Shown: piece after piece, positions 8,193 to 16,877 of the stretch
Layout: each line of letters starts with the position of its first letter
Position numbering within the stretch: the stretch's first letter is position 1
Source of the DNA: Alphaproteobacteria bacterium
GTDB lineage: Bacteria > Pseudomonadota > Alphaproteobacteria > CAAGCB01 > CAG-977
NCBI GenBank assembly: GCA_900768845.1
Contig: CAAGEK010000010.1
Coordinates: forward strand, 1 to 62,651
DNA: 62,651 nucleotides
Direction: 5' to 3'
The notes under the pieces: generated by a model
The model's input: the letters and a program-made list of their open reading frames with translations, nothing else
The model's database searches: none
What the model was told of the DNA's origin: nothing
Position numbers and translations under genes: made by a program

Positions 8193-10826
8193 ATGACAAA
8201 AGCCCCTGAAACAACGCCCGAAACCGCCGCTCAGGATCCTGCAAAGGAATTGGACGAGCTGGTCGAACGCGTTAAAAAAGCTCAAAGGATTTACGCGACG
8301 TACACACAGGAACAGGTCGATCACATTTTCCGCACCGTTGCCGTCGCCGCCGCGTCCCACCGCATTCCCCTGTCCATCATGGCCGTACAGGAAACCGGTA
8401 TGGGCGTTATTGAGGATAAAGTGATTAAAAACCACTTCGCCTCGGAATACATTTACAATACTTACAAAGACACGAAAACTTGCGGCATCCTTGAAGACGA
8501 CCGCGATTTCGGGTATCGCCGCATCGCCGAACCCATCGGCATCATCGCCGGCGTCGTTCCCACGACGAACCCGACGTCCACGGCGATTTTCAAATCTTTG
8601 CTGGCATTGAAAACACGCAACGCCATCATCTTTTCCCCGCATCCGCGTGCCAAAAAGTCCACGATTGAAGCGTGCAAAATCATTCTGGACGCCGCGGTCA
8701 GAGCCGGCGCGCCCGAAAACATCATCGGATGGATCGAAAATCCGACGTTGGAACTGTCGGGTATGCTGATGAGGCACAAAGACATCAATCTGATTTTGGC
8801 GACCGGCGGCCCCGGAATGGTCAAAGCCGCATACAGTTCGGGCAAACCGGCCATCGGCGTCGGCGCGGGCAACACTCCCGTCATCATTGACGCGACGGCC
8901 GAAATCAAAATGTCCGTCAGCTCGATCATCATGAGCAAAACGTTCGACAACGGTATGATTTGCGCTTCCGAACAGGCGGTCGTCGTTGAAGAACCCGTTT
9001 ATGAAGCCGTCAAAAAGGAATTCATCAAACGCGGATGCGCCTTCGTAACCGGCGAAAACAAAAAGAAACTGGCTCAGACCATCATGATCGACGGTCATCT
9101 GAATTCGGCGATCGTCGGACAGTCCGCCGCCAAAATCGCAGAGCTGGCCGGATTCAAGGTCGATCCGAAAACGAAAATCCTGATCGCCGAAGCCGAACAG
9201 GTCAGTGACGACGAACCTTTCGCGCATGAAAAGCTGTCTCCCGTTTTGGGCTTTTACAAAGCTCCGAACTTTGAAGACGCCGTTCATACCGCCCGTAAGC
9301 TGATCGAACTGGGCGGCGCGGGTCACACGTCCGTCCTGTACACCGATCCGTTGAACAAAGAACACATCGATTTGTTCCAAAACACGATGATCACGGGGCG
9401 CACCCTCATCAATATGCCGTCTTCGCAAGGGGCTATCGGCGATGTGTACAACTTCAAACTGCCTCCCTCCTTGACGCTCGGTTGCGGTTCGTGGGGCGGA
9501 AACTCTGTCAGCGAAAATATCGGAGTAAAACATTTAATGAACGTCAAATCCGTTGCGGAACGCCGCGAAAATATGCTGTGGTTCAAGGTTCCTCCCAAAA
9601 TTTATTTCAAACCGGGATGTCTGTCTTTGGCGTTGGCGGAATTGAAGGGCAAAAAACGCGCCTTCCTCGTCACCGACAAAACGATGGAACAGATCGGACA
9701 CGTCGAACGTATCATTGAAATTTTGGAAAAACTGGGAATCCAGACCCGCGTTTACAGCGACGTCCGTCCCGACCCCGATTTGTCGAACGTGAACATCGCT
9801 TTGCAACAGGTCAACGCCTTCCAGCCCGACGTGTTCATTTCTCTGGGCGGCGGTTCGCCGATGGACGCTGCCAAGATCATTTGGCTGATGTATGAAGAAC
9901 CCCACATCAAGTTCGAAGATCTGGCCATGCGCTTCATGGACATCCGTAAACGCATCTGCACCTTCCCCGATTTGGGACGCAAAGCCGTCATGGTCGCCAT
10001 TCCGACGACTTCGGGCACCGGTTCCGAAGTTACGCCGTTCTCCGTCATCACCGACGACAGAACGGGTCAGAAATATCCGATTGCGGACTATGCCCTGACG
10101 CCGAACATGGCGATTGTCGACCCCGATCTGGTAATGACCATGCCCAAGGGCTTGGCCGCATTCTCGGGTTTTGACGCAATCGTTCACGCGGTCGAAGCTT
10201 ACACGTCCGTCTTTGCGAACAACTTCAGCGACGGTCTGGCTTTGGAAGCGTTGCGTCTGTCCTTCAAGTACCTGAAAGACTCTTACAACGACGGAGCCAA
10301 GAACCCGACGGCGCGTGAAAAGATCCACTATGCCGCGACGATTGCAGGTATGGCCTTTGCAAACGAAATGCTGGGGTTGTGCCACTCGATGGCTCACAAG
10401 TTGGGTGCGATGTACCACGTTCCCCACGGCTTGGCCAACGCTTTGCTGTTCAGCTATGTCATCCGCTACAACGCGACCGACAATCCGACAAAACAAGGCC
10501 TGTTGCCGCAATACCGCTATCCGTTCGTCAAGGGACGTTATGCGAAAATCGCCGACCATCTGCGCATTGCCGACGATTGCGGTGACGATCGCGATATGAA
10601 GGTCGTCCGGTTGATTGAAGCCATGGAAAAGATGAAAGCCGACTTGAACATTCCCAAATCCATTAAGGAAGCGGGCATTCCCGAAGCCGAATTTATGGCA
10701 AATCTGGACAAGCTGTCGGAACAGGCTTTCGACGATCAGTGTACGGGCGGCAACGCACGTTACCCCTTGATCGAAGAAATCAAGGAACTGTACCGCAAGG
10801 CCTACTACGGCGAACCCGTGATTTAA
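8193..10826 (+). CDS. adhE: Bifunctional acetaldehyde-CoA/alcohol dehydrogenase AdhE
   Basis: An 877-residue fusion, normal length for AdhE. The N-terminal half is a CoA-acylating aldehyde dehydrogenase with catalytic Cys257 in NGMICASEQ. The C-terminal half is an iron-dependent alcohol dehydrogenase with GGGSPMDAAK, TTSGTGSEVTPF and the metal-site His cluster HSMAHKLG...HVPHG. It reduces acetyl-CoA to ethanol using two NADH and forms spirosomes in other bacteria. I chose the ATG at 8193, which matches AdhE N-termini and has AAGGA upstream; a longer frame to 8103 would run through the operator. Transcription ends at a strong hairpin at 10846. Probably Rex-controlled and anaerobically induced. 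Confidence 0.96.
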   Translation: MTKAPETTPETAAQDPAKELDELVERVKKAQRIYATYTQEQVDHIFRTVAVAAASHRIPLSIMAVQETGMGVIEDKVIKNHFASEYIYNTYKDTKTCGILEDDRDFGYRRIAEPIGIIAGVVPTTNPTSTAIFKSLLALKTRNAIIFSPHPRAKKSTIEACKIILDAAVRAGAPENIIGWIENPTLELSGMLMRHKDINLILATGGPGMVKAAYSSGKPAIGVGAGNTPVIIDATAEIKMSVSSIIMSKTFDNGMICASEQAVVVEEPVYEAVKKEFIKRGCAFVTGENKKKLAQTIMIDGHLNSAIVGQSAAKIAELAGFKVDPKTKILIAEAEQVSDDEPFAHEKLSPVLGFYKAPNFEDAVHTARKLIELGGAGHTSVLYTDPLNKEHIDLFQNTMITGRTLINMPSSQGAIGDVYNFKLPPSLTLGCGSWGGNSVSENIGVKHLMNVKSVAERRENMLWFKVPPKIYFKPGCLSLALAELKGKKRAFLVTDKTMEQIGHVERIIEILEKLGIQTRVYSDVRPDPDLSNVNIALQQVNAFQPDVFISLGGGSPMDAAKIIWLMYEEPHIKFEDLAMRFMDIRKRICTFPDLGRKAVMVAIPTTSGTGSEVTPFSVITDDRTGQKYPIADYALTPNMAIVDPDLVMTMPKGLAAFSGFDAIVHAVEAYTSVFANNFSDGLALEALRLSFKYLKDSYNDGAKNPTAREKIHYAATIAGMAFANEMLGLCHSMAHKLGAMYHVPHGLANALLFSYVIRYNATDNPTKQGLLPQYRYPFVKGRYAKIADHLRIADDCGDDRDMKVVRLIEAMEKMKADLNIPKSIKEAGIPEAEFMANLDKLSEQAFDDQCTGGNARYPLIEEIKELYRKAYYGEPVI

Positions 10827-10845
10827 TTCTTTTCTTATCCGCAAG

Positions 10846-10876
10846 AACTCCCGACTTCACGGTCGGGAGTTTTTTT
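10846..10876 (+). terminator. Rho-independent terminator of adhE
   Basis: A perfect 10-bp stem AACTCCCGAC / GTCGGGAGTT with a 6-base loop is followed by a run of T, 20 bases after the adhE stop codon. Confidence 0.9.
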
Positions 10877-10879
10877 GTT

Positions 10880-11470
10880 CCCCAAAACCACGAGCTAGGC
10901 ACGTCGTTCAGAAAAGCTTATAGCTATGCGCAGAAAAAACTCACACCGCAGGAGGTCTGGTGAACCGACGAGAGTTGAAGTCAAAGGAGCAATCACTATG
11001 AATGATATACATACGCACGACATGGAATTGTAAATATCAGGTGGTATTTGCCCCGAAGTATCGCCGCAAAGTGTTTTATGGGGAAAAGCGAATTATGTAA
11101 ATGAAAAGGAGTAAATGTTTCCTGAAGCGTGTCAGGATTTATAGGCTTTCCGAAATGGAAAAGCCGTCTGCTGATGTATGAACAACGGAGTAATATCAGA
11201 TACAAATACCGGAGCAGAGAATTCCGGTGCAAAAGGTATTACGGTTGGGAAAAATACAAAGAAGATAACCGAATATATCCGACGTCAACTGGAAGAGGCC
11301 GCCGCATCAGATCAGCTGACGCCGGAGGTATCAGCCCCGTTTGCGGGAAGTCCGTAACGAATTGCTCGCACCGGATCAAACAAAACGCCATTCAGGCGTA
11401 GCCGGTAACATGAGGGCTATGCCCGTCAAGGAAGAACCACGCGTTTTACGCGGGGGGCACTTTTATGCAC
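10880..11470 (+). mobile_element. Decayed IS200/IS605-family insertion sequence
   Basis: The segment begins right after the adhE terminator. It contains an IS200-like leader (GGAGGTCTGGTGA followed by TCAAAGGAG just before the transposase ATG), a broken TnpA reading region, and ends near a GC hairpin around 11440-11460 (ACGCG...CGCGGGG). The boundaries are approximate because IS200-type elements lack inverted terminal repeats. Similar decayed copies occur at 43945-44690. Confidence 0.7.
10998..11350 (+). pseudogene. tnpA: IS200-type TnpA transposase pseudogene
   Basis: Reading across frames gives recognisable IS200 TnpA pieces: TWNCKYQVVFAPKYRRKVFYGEKRIM (here in two parts, from about 11022), then VSGFIGF, KSRLLMYEQRSNIRYKYRSREFRC, and a C-terminal ITEYIRRQLEE-like piece. 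There is a frameshift right after the start codon, a stop at about 11098, and an internal deletion. The deleted part is the one that normally holds the HUH motif, so no active HUH enzyme can be made. Family assignment is confident; exact ends are not. Confidence 0.75.
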
Positions 11471-11625
11471 GAAATGCGCATCACGGAAAAGGGATGAAAC
11501 GATTGTTTTTACCGAAGGATGTTTGTTTATACCAACATATTGATATTATTGAATAAATAGGCGTTAATGAAGGTTGTGAGGGCAAACTGAAATATACTTT
11601 CCTTTGGCGGATTATCCCTCCGGAA

Positions 11626-11643
11626 GTTACCTCCGTGTTACCT
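11626..11643. repeat. GTTACCT double repeat, left copy (candidate att/arm site)
   Basis: GTTACCTCCGTGTTACCT consists of two GTTACCT words 11 bases apart, immediately upstream of the integrase gene. The copy at 17327-17344 differs at two adjacent bases. Such pairs flanking an integrase module suggest recombinase binding or attachment sites, but the surrounding sequence is not shared. Confidence 0.5.
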
Positions 11644-11665
11644 CAAATCGAAAGGATAAACGCCT

Positions 11666-12994
11666 ATGAATATCAATAAATCTTTCATCAACACCCTGTC
11701 TTTTTCGGGCAAGGAAACGACCTATTTCGACGATAGCGTCAAGGGCTTCGGCGTCCGCGTCTGCAAATCGTCCGCGAGTTACATTCTGATGTATCGCAAC
11801 GCCTACGGGCGGCAGAAGAAACTGACCATCTGCAAAACAACGCTGATGACGCCGACCGAAGCGCGGGACGAAGCCAAGCGTCTTTTGGCTCTGGTCGTTC
11901 AGGGCAAAGACCCGGAACAGGAAAAACTGGAACGCCGCAAAGAACTGACGATCGGCGAACTGGCGGACGAGTTTCTTAAATTCAAACTGCCGTTTCTGAA
12001 ACAGGCGACGCAGAACTCGTATAAATCGGCGGTCAAAAAGCACATCAAGCCGGATTTGGGCAAAATACCGATCAAAGCGTTCAGACATTCGGACGCTCAA
12101 CGGTATTATAACGACTTGCTGATGGGGAAAGGGATAACGACTTTCCACCCCGGAAAAGAAGACTTTCGGCATATCGGATCGGCGAACACGGTTCTTGTCC
12201 CTTTACGGTGTATGTTCGATTACGCCCGTTCTTTGGGACTGGTGGATTTCAATCCGGTCAAGGAATTACAGACTTTCCCCAATCCGTGCAGTTACGAGTT
12301 CTTTGACGAAGCGGAAATCAGAAAGCTCGGCAGAATCATAAACACCTGCAATTACGTCAATCCGTATTATCTGAATGTTATCCGGTTACTTGTTATGACG
12401 GGGTGCCGGAAAAGGGAAATCGAAAATCTGAAATGGTCGTATATCGACTTCAAGCATCAGTTATTCCTGTTTCCCGACACGAAGACTGGAGCGCAGGACA
12501 GACCGTTCGGCATAGCGGTCAAGGAGTTGCTTCTTCAAATGAAAAACGCCGTTCAGCCGCAGAGTAATGACGAGTTTGTGTTTCCGAAGTCGGGGAAAGG
12601 AACGGACGTTGCCAAGAACTTCTTTCAGGTTCACGTCAAATCAAAGCCGGAGTTTGCGAAGAAGAAAGTTCACAGTTTGCAGCACACGTTCGCGTCGATG
12701 GCGGCGGCGATCGGCTTTCCGGAAGCAGTCGTGGCGAAGCTGTTGGGACACAAGCAACAGAGTATGACCGCGCGATACACGCACTTGACGAAAGACGCCG
12801 TTCAGCAGGCGGCGGATAAGATAACGCGAAGGATTGCCGCGTTGCTCAATATCCCCGAACAATGCGCCATACCGGAGGACGTGAAAATGTTTCCGCGGGG
12901 GATTCATCTTTACAAGCTTCATCTTGTGAAGCCGGAGGAATATCCGCGGCAAAGCCCCGCCCGAAAACAGAGGGGGCGTTTGCTCCGGGTTTGA
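11666..12994 (+). CDS. Tyrosine recombinase / phage-type integrase with altered active site
   Basis: A 442-residue site-specific recombinase. N-terminal residues about 1-90 are an arm-binding domain of the DUF4102/P4-integrase kind (VKGFGVRVCKSS). About 95-190 is a SAM-like core-binding domain, and about 210-400 the catalytic domain. Visible catalytic positions are Arg in TGCRKREIENL, His336 in HSLQHTF, His in LGH and the nucleophile Tyr in ARYTHL. The usual HxxR box reads H-S-L-Q, so the second catalytic arginine is Gln339 (codon CAG at 12680). The enzyme may be impaired. After residue 400 there is a 40-residue basic tail not typical of the family. It lies between two GTTACCT double repeats. 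Confidence 0.9.
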   Translation: MNINKSFINTLSFSGKETTYFDDSVKGFGVRVCKSSASYILMYRNAYGRQKKLTICKTTLMTPTEARDEAKRLLALVVQGKDPEQEKLERRKELTIGELADEFLKFKLPFLKQATQNSYKSAVKKHIKPDLGKIPIKAFRHSDAQRYYNDLLMGKGITTFHPGKEDFRHIGSANTVLVPLRCMFDYARSLGLVDFNPVKELQTFPNPCSYEFFDEAEIRKLGRIINTCNYVNPYYLNVIRLLVMTGCRKREIENLKWSYIDFKHQLFLFPDTKTGAQDRPFGIAVKELLLQMKNAVQPQSNDEFVFPKSGKGTDVAKNFFQVHVKSKPEFAKKKVHSLQHTFASMAAAIGFPEAVVAKLLGHKQQSMTARYTHLTKDAVQQAADKITRRIAALLNIPEQCAIPEDVKMFPRGIHLYKLHLVKPEEYPRQSPARKQRGRLLRV

Positions 12995-13124
12995 AAAAAA
13001 GCGGATAGAAGAGAAAAGCCCCGAACACGGAACAACCCTTTCTTGAATTACGAACAAAAGGGAACGCCCGTTCAAGACCGCCGCAGACCGGAAGCGTCAA
13101 CAGACACGACCGGACAGACGGCGC

Positions 13125-13149
13125 GCTATGGCAGATTTTCTGCCATAGC
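13125..13149. repeat. Perfect 11-bp inverted repeat with 3-base loop
   Basis: GCTATGGCAGA, loop TTT, then TCTGCCATAGC. It stands in the gap between the integrase and the HNH gene (which converge here). There is no T-run on either side, so a standard intrinsic terminator is unlikely. It could be a recombination site, a protein-binding site or an RNA hairpin ending one of the two transcripts. Confidence 0.6.
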
Positions 13150-13281
13150 AAAGAACCGTAAACAAGGGAATACCGACGAAACAAGACGCTACGAATGAAT
13201 ACATTTGTAAACGACCGAGTATGAACACTACCGATAGATTTTCACCGTCGTAGAAATGAATGAATAGCAGGCTAACTTTTA

Positions 13282-14178
13282 TTATAGTTTCTGATGAACG
13301 CTCTCCGGCAAGGCGATTAAATTCCCTTTTATCATTGTTCCGTTTTCATCCCAATAGGTCGGTGTGTTGTGGTGCCCGTTGTTATCAATATGATGAATTT
13401 GCAATTTATCTGCGTTTTTTAATTCCTTAAAAACCTTTTTCAGGTTTTCTTCATCGCCATATCCGCATTTTTCTTTAATGTAATCTATGAAATCATTATT
13501 ACATTCTTCATTACATTCTTCCATTTTTTTTAAAGTATCTTCTTTCATTTTAAACGCTTCGGTAACCAGCTCATAAACTAACCGTTCCTTACCGTTTATG
13601 TTAACGACCAGATAACCATTATAGTCACTATTAAATTCTTCCTCTTCCTCTTTCTCTTTCTCTTTCTCTTTCTCTTTCCAAGAACATTTCTCATATTGAG
13701 GTAAAATGAAATGAAATTTTGTGCATTTATCAATAGACTCAGTTTTATTTTCTTCAAGAGCAATAGAAACTGTTCTCTCACTTAATGCGCAACCTTTACA
13801 TCCTTTGAAAAGTTCGTTTTCTCCGTTACATTTTATCGGAATACCGACGCGTCCGAAACTGCTGACTTGTATTCCGCCGGCGATATTTTTCCACAAATAT
13901 TTGGCTTTTTCAGGAAGTAGATTTTTGAAATGTTCTTTTACGTTTTTGTATTCCAATACCGTTTCTATGCTTTTTTCTTCTTCATTCAGGTATTTCCACT
14001 CTTCTCTATTCCCGTTTTTATCAAACAAATCGCACGGATGACGGGCGAAAGATGCCGGAACGTAATCATATTTGATTTGACCGTTCCCTATCCAACAAGG
14101 GGCTTTGACCAAATAGGGTTCATACGGATGTTCAACCATATTATCTTCGCTCATTTCTTTTTCCTCAATCGTATTCAT
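13282..14178 (-). CDS. NUMOD4-like / HNH endonuclease-domain protein
   Basis: A 298-residue protein. Around residues 95-108 the segment LWKNIAGGIQVSSFGRVG resembles NUMOD4, a DNA-binding module of homing and phage HNH nucleases. The C-terminus has an HNH-type site: LQIHHIDNNGHHN, then NLIALPESVHQKL, the last residues of the protein. Between them lies a charged KEKEKE...EEEEE tract encoded by a hexanucleotide repeat, plus several cysteines (CKGC and others) that might bind metal. Likely a DNA nuclease. The ATG shares its A with the upstream ankyrin gene stop (TAATG), with GAAGGGA as RBS, so the two are co-translated. Neither NUMOD4 nor HNH match can be scored here; I am fairly sure of HNH, less of NUMOD4. 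Confidence 0.7.
   Translation of the reverse strand: MNTIEEKEMSEDNMVEHPYEPYLVKAPCWIGNGQIKYDYVPASFARHPCDLFDKNGNREEWKYLNEEEKSIETVLEYKNVKEHFKNLLPEKAKYLWKNIAGGIQVSSFGRVGIPIKCNGENELFKGCKGCALSERTVSIALEENKTESIDKCTKFHFILPQYEKCSWKEKEKEKEKEEEEEFNSDYNGYLVVNINGKERLVYELVTEAFKMKEDTLKKMEECNEECNNDFIDYIKEKCGYGDEENLKKVFKELKNADKLQIHHIDNNGHHNTPTYWDENGTMIKGNLIALPESVHQKL
13649..13678. repeat. Hexanucleotide tandem repeat inside the HNH gene
   Basis: About five copies of the unit CTCTTT on the plus strand, encoding alternating Lys-Glu on the minus strand. Copy-number change would lengthen or shorten the charged linker without breaking the frame. Confidence 0.7.
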
Positions 14179-15800
14179 TATTCTTTCCCTTCAAATTGTT
14201 CAATAATTTCTTTTTGATGTTCGTTCGCGATATCGCGAGCGGATTGTCCTTTATCCGTTTTGATGTCGGGGTTTGCTCCCCGTTCCAACAGTAGTTTTAA
14301 GGTTTTGTCATTGGCCTCGGATTTGATCGCCTGATAAAACGCCGTCAGATTGTCTTTCGTAGTTTCGTTGATTCGCGCTCCGGCGTCCAGTATTTTTCGA
14401 ATGACCGGCGTTTTGTATTTATATCGCAGAGCCAGCATCAAAATCGTTCCGAAAGCATACTGCGTGACGTTCACGTCTTCCCCACAATCGATAAAATCCA
14501 TAATAACGGACGGCGGATAGCGCATCATCAACGCTCTCTGCAAAGCCGTTTCATTGCCCGCGTCGATTTTTAAATATTCGATCAGTTCCGGCGTTCTTTT
14601 ATGGTTTATCAGTTCCCGCACTTTGTTTTTGGCAATTTGAGCGTGAATTTCGCTAATCGGAAAAATCAAGCTGTCCGCAATCGGCAGACCGTGATGAACC
14701 GCGACCTGATACGCCGCTTTCATTTTTTCTTCCAACACTTCCATCTTTTCCGGATTTTTTTTGACCGTATCGCACAAGGCTGTAAAAACCTTAGGATCGG
14801 GGCATTTCAAAACTGCCGTGCAGAGCAGGGACAACGCTTCGTCTTCAAAATCGTTGCCGTATTCCAACAACATTTTGATGATCTTGACGCTTTTGTTGTC
14901 ATAAACGGCGCGTTTTAAAACGGAAAAGCCCGAAGAAAGAATTGAAGATACCGTTTTTTCGGTCGCGTGAATGTCCGCGCCGGCGTCTAAAACAGCTTTG
15001 ATCACGGCGGGATCGTCGCTGAAACGCAAAGCGTAAAACAAAGGGCGGATGAAGATGGGCGTAAAACCGTTGACATTAACGCCGGATTTTAAAACAGCAC
15101 GGACGGCTACGGCGTCTTTCCCTGCTTTGACGGCGTGGCAAAAACGCGCGGAATGACTGTCGTCGATAGCTCCCGCGTCGAGCAGTTCTTTGATGATTTC
15201 CGGATCCTGCGCCAATAAAACGGCACGCTGCAAGACGGTTCTTTGATGTCCTTTCCCGTCATCGACCGCTGCGGCATTCACATCGCCGCCGTTTTTGATC
15301 CATTGACGGACTTCGGCAAGCGATACATTTCCGAAGTCGAAAACAGAGTTTTTCTCATACCTCGAAAGGCTTCTTAAAAAAGGGCTGTTGCATATCCCCG
15401 CCAGATCGACAGGGTAAAGTCCGTTTTCATCGCAAAAGTTGAAATCAGCGCCGTGTTTATGCAAAACGGGGAAAACGTCCTCTTTTGCTTCTTTGACCGC
15501 CATTGTCAATAACGTGTCCGTGCCGTCAACGGTTTCGTTGATTTCCGAAACGGTTTCAAGCAAGACGTCCAGATTTTCCGGCGTCTGTTGAACGACCGCG
15601 AGCTGAAAAAACGATGCCGGAAGTCCTGTTTCAAACAGCAATTTAACCCGCCTGACCAACGTTTTTAAAACCTTCGTTTCCCGGCATAATCCGGCGATAA
15701 ACATAAAAAAAGTATCGATTTCTTCAACGCTTGCACCTCGGATTTCCGGTTCAAGAGCTTTCCAGTCCGTTTCCCGTCCGATCATTTCCCTGCAAATCAT
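14178..15800 (-). CDS. Ankyrin-repeat protein
   Basis: A 540-residue protein made mainly of ankyrin repeats: TLLTMAVKEAKEDVFPVLHKHGAD, then repeated blocks of the form LLDAGA, VLDAGADIHATE, ILDAGARINE and LLLERGANPDIKTDKGQSARDIA near the C-terminus. No signal peptide or membrane segment is evident, so it is probably cytosolic and mediates protein-protein contact. The ATG at 15800 is preceded by GGAGG; a longer frame to 15839 has no RBS. It is the first gene of a two-gene operon with the HNH protein, transcribed divergently from the WYL regulator, with 84 bases between starts. A plausible role is inhibitor, sensor or scaffold of the nuclease; this is inference. Confidence 0.85.
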   Translation of the reverse strand: MICREMIGRETDWKALEPEIRGASVEEIDTFFMFIAGLCRETKVLKTLVRRVKLLFETGLPASFFQLAVVQQTPENLDVLLETVSEINETVDGTDTLLTMAVKEAKEDVFPVLHKHGADFNFCDENGLYPVDLAGICNSPFLRSLSRYEKNSVFDFGNVSLAEVRQWIKNGGDVNAAAVDDGKGHQRTVLQRAVLLAQDPEIIKELLDAGAIDDSHSARFCHAVKAGKDAVAVRAVLKSGVNVNGFTPIFIRPLFYALRFSDDPAVIKAVLDAGADIHATEKTVSSILSSGFSVLKRAVYDNKSVKIIKMLLEYGNDFEDEALSLLCTAVLKCPDPKVFTALCDTVKKNPEKMEVLEEKMKAAYQVAVHHGLPIADSLIFPISEIHAQIAKNKVRELINHKRTPELIEYLKIDAGNETALQRALMMRYPPSVIMDFIDCGEDVNVTQYAFGTILMLALRYKYKTPVIRKILDAGARINETTKDNLTAFYQAIKSEANDKTLKLLLERGANPDIKTDKGQSARDIANEHQKEIIEQFEGKE

Positions 15801-15828
15801 TTTTTCCTCCGTTTTTATCAAAGACTTG

Positions 15829-15834
15829 ATTATA
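15829..15834 (-). promoter_or_regulatory. Probable -10 box for the ankyrin-HNH operon
   Basis: On the minus strand the bases read TATAAT, about 29 bases ahead of the ankyrin start codon. No good -35 box at ideal spacing is visible; the upstream region is occupied by the inverted repeat at 15844-15864. Confidence 0.45.
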
Positions 15835-15843
15835 AACACGGCG

Positions 15844-15864
15844 ATATGACAAAATCGGTCATAT
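15844..15864. promoter_or_regulatory. Inverted-repeat operator between ankyrin and WYL genes
   Basis: ATATGAC, 7-base spacer, GTCATAT: a perfect 7-7-7 inverted repeat in the 84-base divergent intergenic region. It overlaps the zone where the -35 region of the ankyrin operon and the core promoter of the WYL gene must lie. This is the expected position for binding by the adjacent dimeric WYL regulator. Confidence 0.65.
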
Positions 15865-15884
15865 TGATAAAGGGATTATAAAAA

Positions 15885-16877
15885 ATGCGATTGGAAAAAG
15901 TAAAGAACATCTTATTACTGATCAAGATGATGCGTTCGTCGGCATCGGGCGTTTCATTGGAAGACATCTCAAAGACGTTCAACGTCAGCTATCGCACTGC
16001 GCAAAGAATGATCGTCGCCGTATCGGATCCCGATCTTGCTTTGGGCGTTGAAACCGTTGATTTCTGGGACACGATCAAACGATGGCGCATCAGTAGGAAA
16101 GAGCAAAAAGATGATTTTTTTACAAGCGACGATTTGTTTTGTTTGAAAGAGATTGAGAATCTGCTGTCAACACAAAACGCGGACAGACTGAAACGATTGT
16201 TGATTGAACTTGAAGCCAAAATCAAGAACAGATTGCCCGAAAAAACGCTGAAAAAAACGGAAGCGGATATGGAAAATCAAAACGAAACGGAGATTTATCT
16301 GCAACATCCGGTCAATCGCTTTACTGCGGAAAATGAAAAAGTCATAAGCTTGATTAAACAGGCGGCAGACTCTTTTCATAAAATGTCTTTTTCTTATATA
16401 ACGGCAACGGGAAAAACGGGCAAACGATGCGTTTCTCCATATGGCGTCATTCATCATTTCGGAAAATCCTATCTGATTGCCGAAGAAAACGGGGAAATAC
16501 TGACTTTTAACATCCTGAACATCAGAGATACCGAACCATTGGAACAAACGTTTCACAAGCCTGTTGATTTTTCGCTGAAAGAATATGCTTGTCAGAACGC
16601 GATCGGTATTTTTCACGGCGATGAGGAAAACATCGTCCTGCTTTTCACAAAGGAAGCAGCATCGTTTATTGAAAATTACAGTTTCCATCCGACTCAAAAA
16701 ATGAAAAAAAACAAAGACGGAAGCGTTACTTTATCAATGAGAACGGGCGGATTACGGGAACTTTGCTATTTTTTGGTCGCGTGGGAGGATTCTGTTCAGA
16801 TCATTGCTCCCGAACTGTTAAAACAAACGATGCGTGAAGTTTTAAACAACGCTACAAAACGGCTTGAAAAATTTTAA
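15885..16877 (+). CDS. WYL-domain transcriptional regulator
   Basis: A 330-residue protein. Residues about 1-60 form a helix-turn-helix (SLEDISKTFNVSYRTAQRMI). A central helical linker follows. About 155-225 is a WYL-type Sm-like fold (SFSYITATGK...VSPYGVIHHFGKSYLIAEE). The C-terminal extension ends QIIAPELLKQTMREVL, typical of WYL proteins. Such regulators (for example BrxR and CapW) control defence genes and respond to ligands such as nucleic acid. It is divergent from the ankyrin-HNH operon with a perfect inverted repeat between. A weak ribosome binding site (AAAGGGA) lies upstream. Confidence 0.85.
   Translation: MRLEKVKNILLLIKMMRSSASGVSLEDISKTFNVSYRTAQRMIVAVSDPDLALGVETVDFWDTIKRWRISRKEQKDDFFTSDDLFCLKEIENLLSTQNADRLKRLLIELEAKIKNRLPEKTLKKTEADMENQNETEIYLQHPVNRFTAENEKVISLIKQAADSFHKMSFSYITATGKTGKRCVSPYGVIHHFGKSYLIAEENGEILTFNILNIRDTEPLEQTFHKPVDFSLKEYACQNAIGIFHGDEENIVLLFTKEAASFIENYSFHPTQKMKKNKDGSVTLSMRTGGLRELCYFLVAWEDSVQIIAPELLKQTMREVLNNATKRLEKF

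Noticed and set aside
8187..10844. Two long open frames on the minus strand antisense to adhE
   Set aside because: They mirror the codon structure of adhE, have odd composition and no start signals. Shadows of the real gene.
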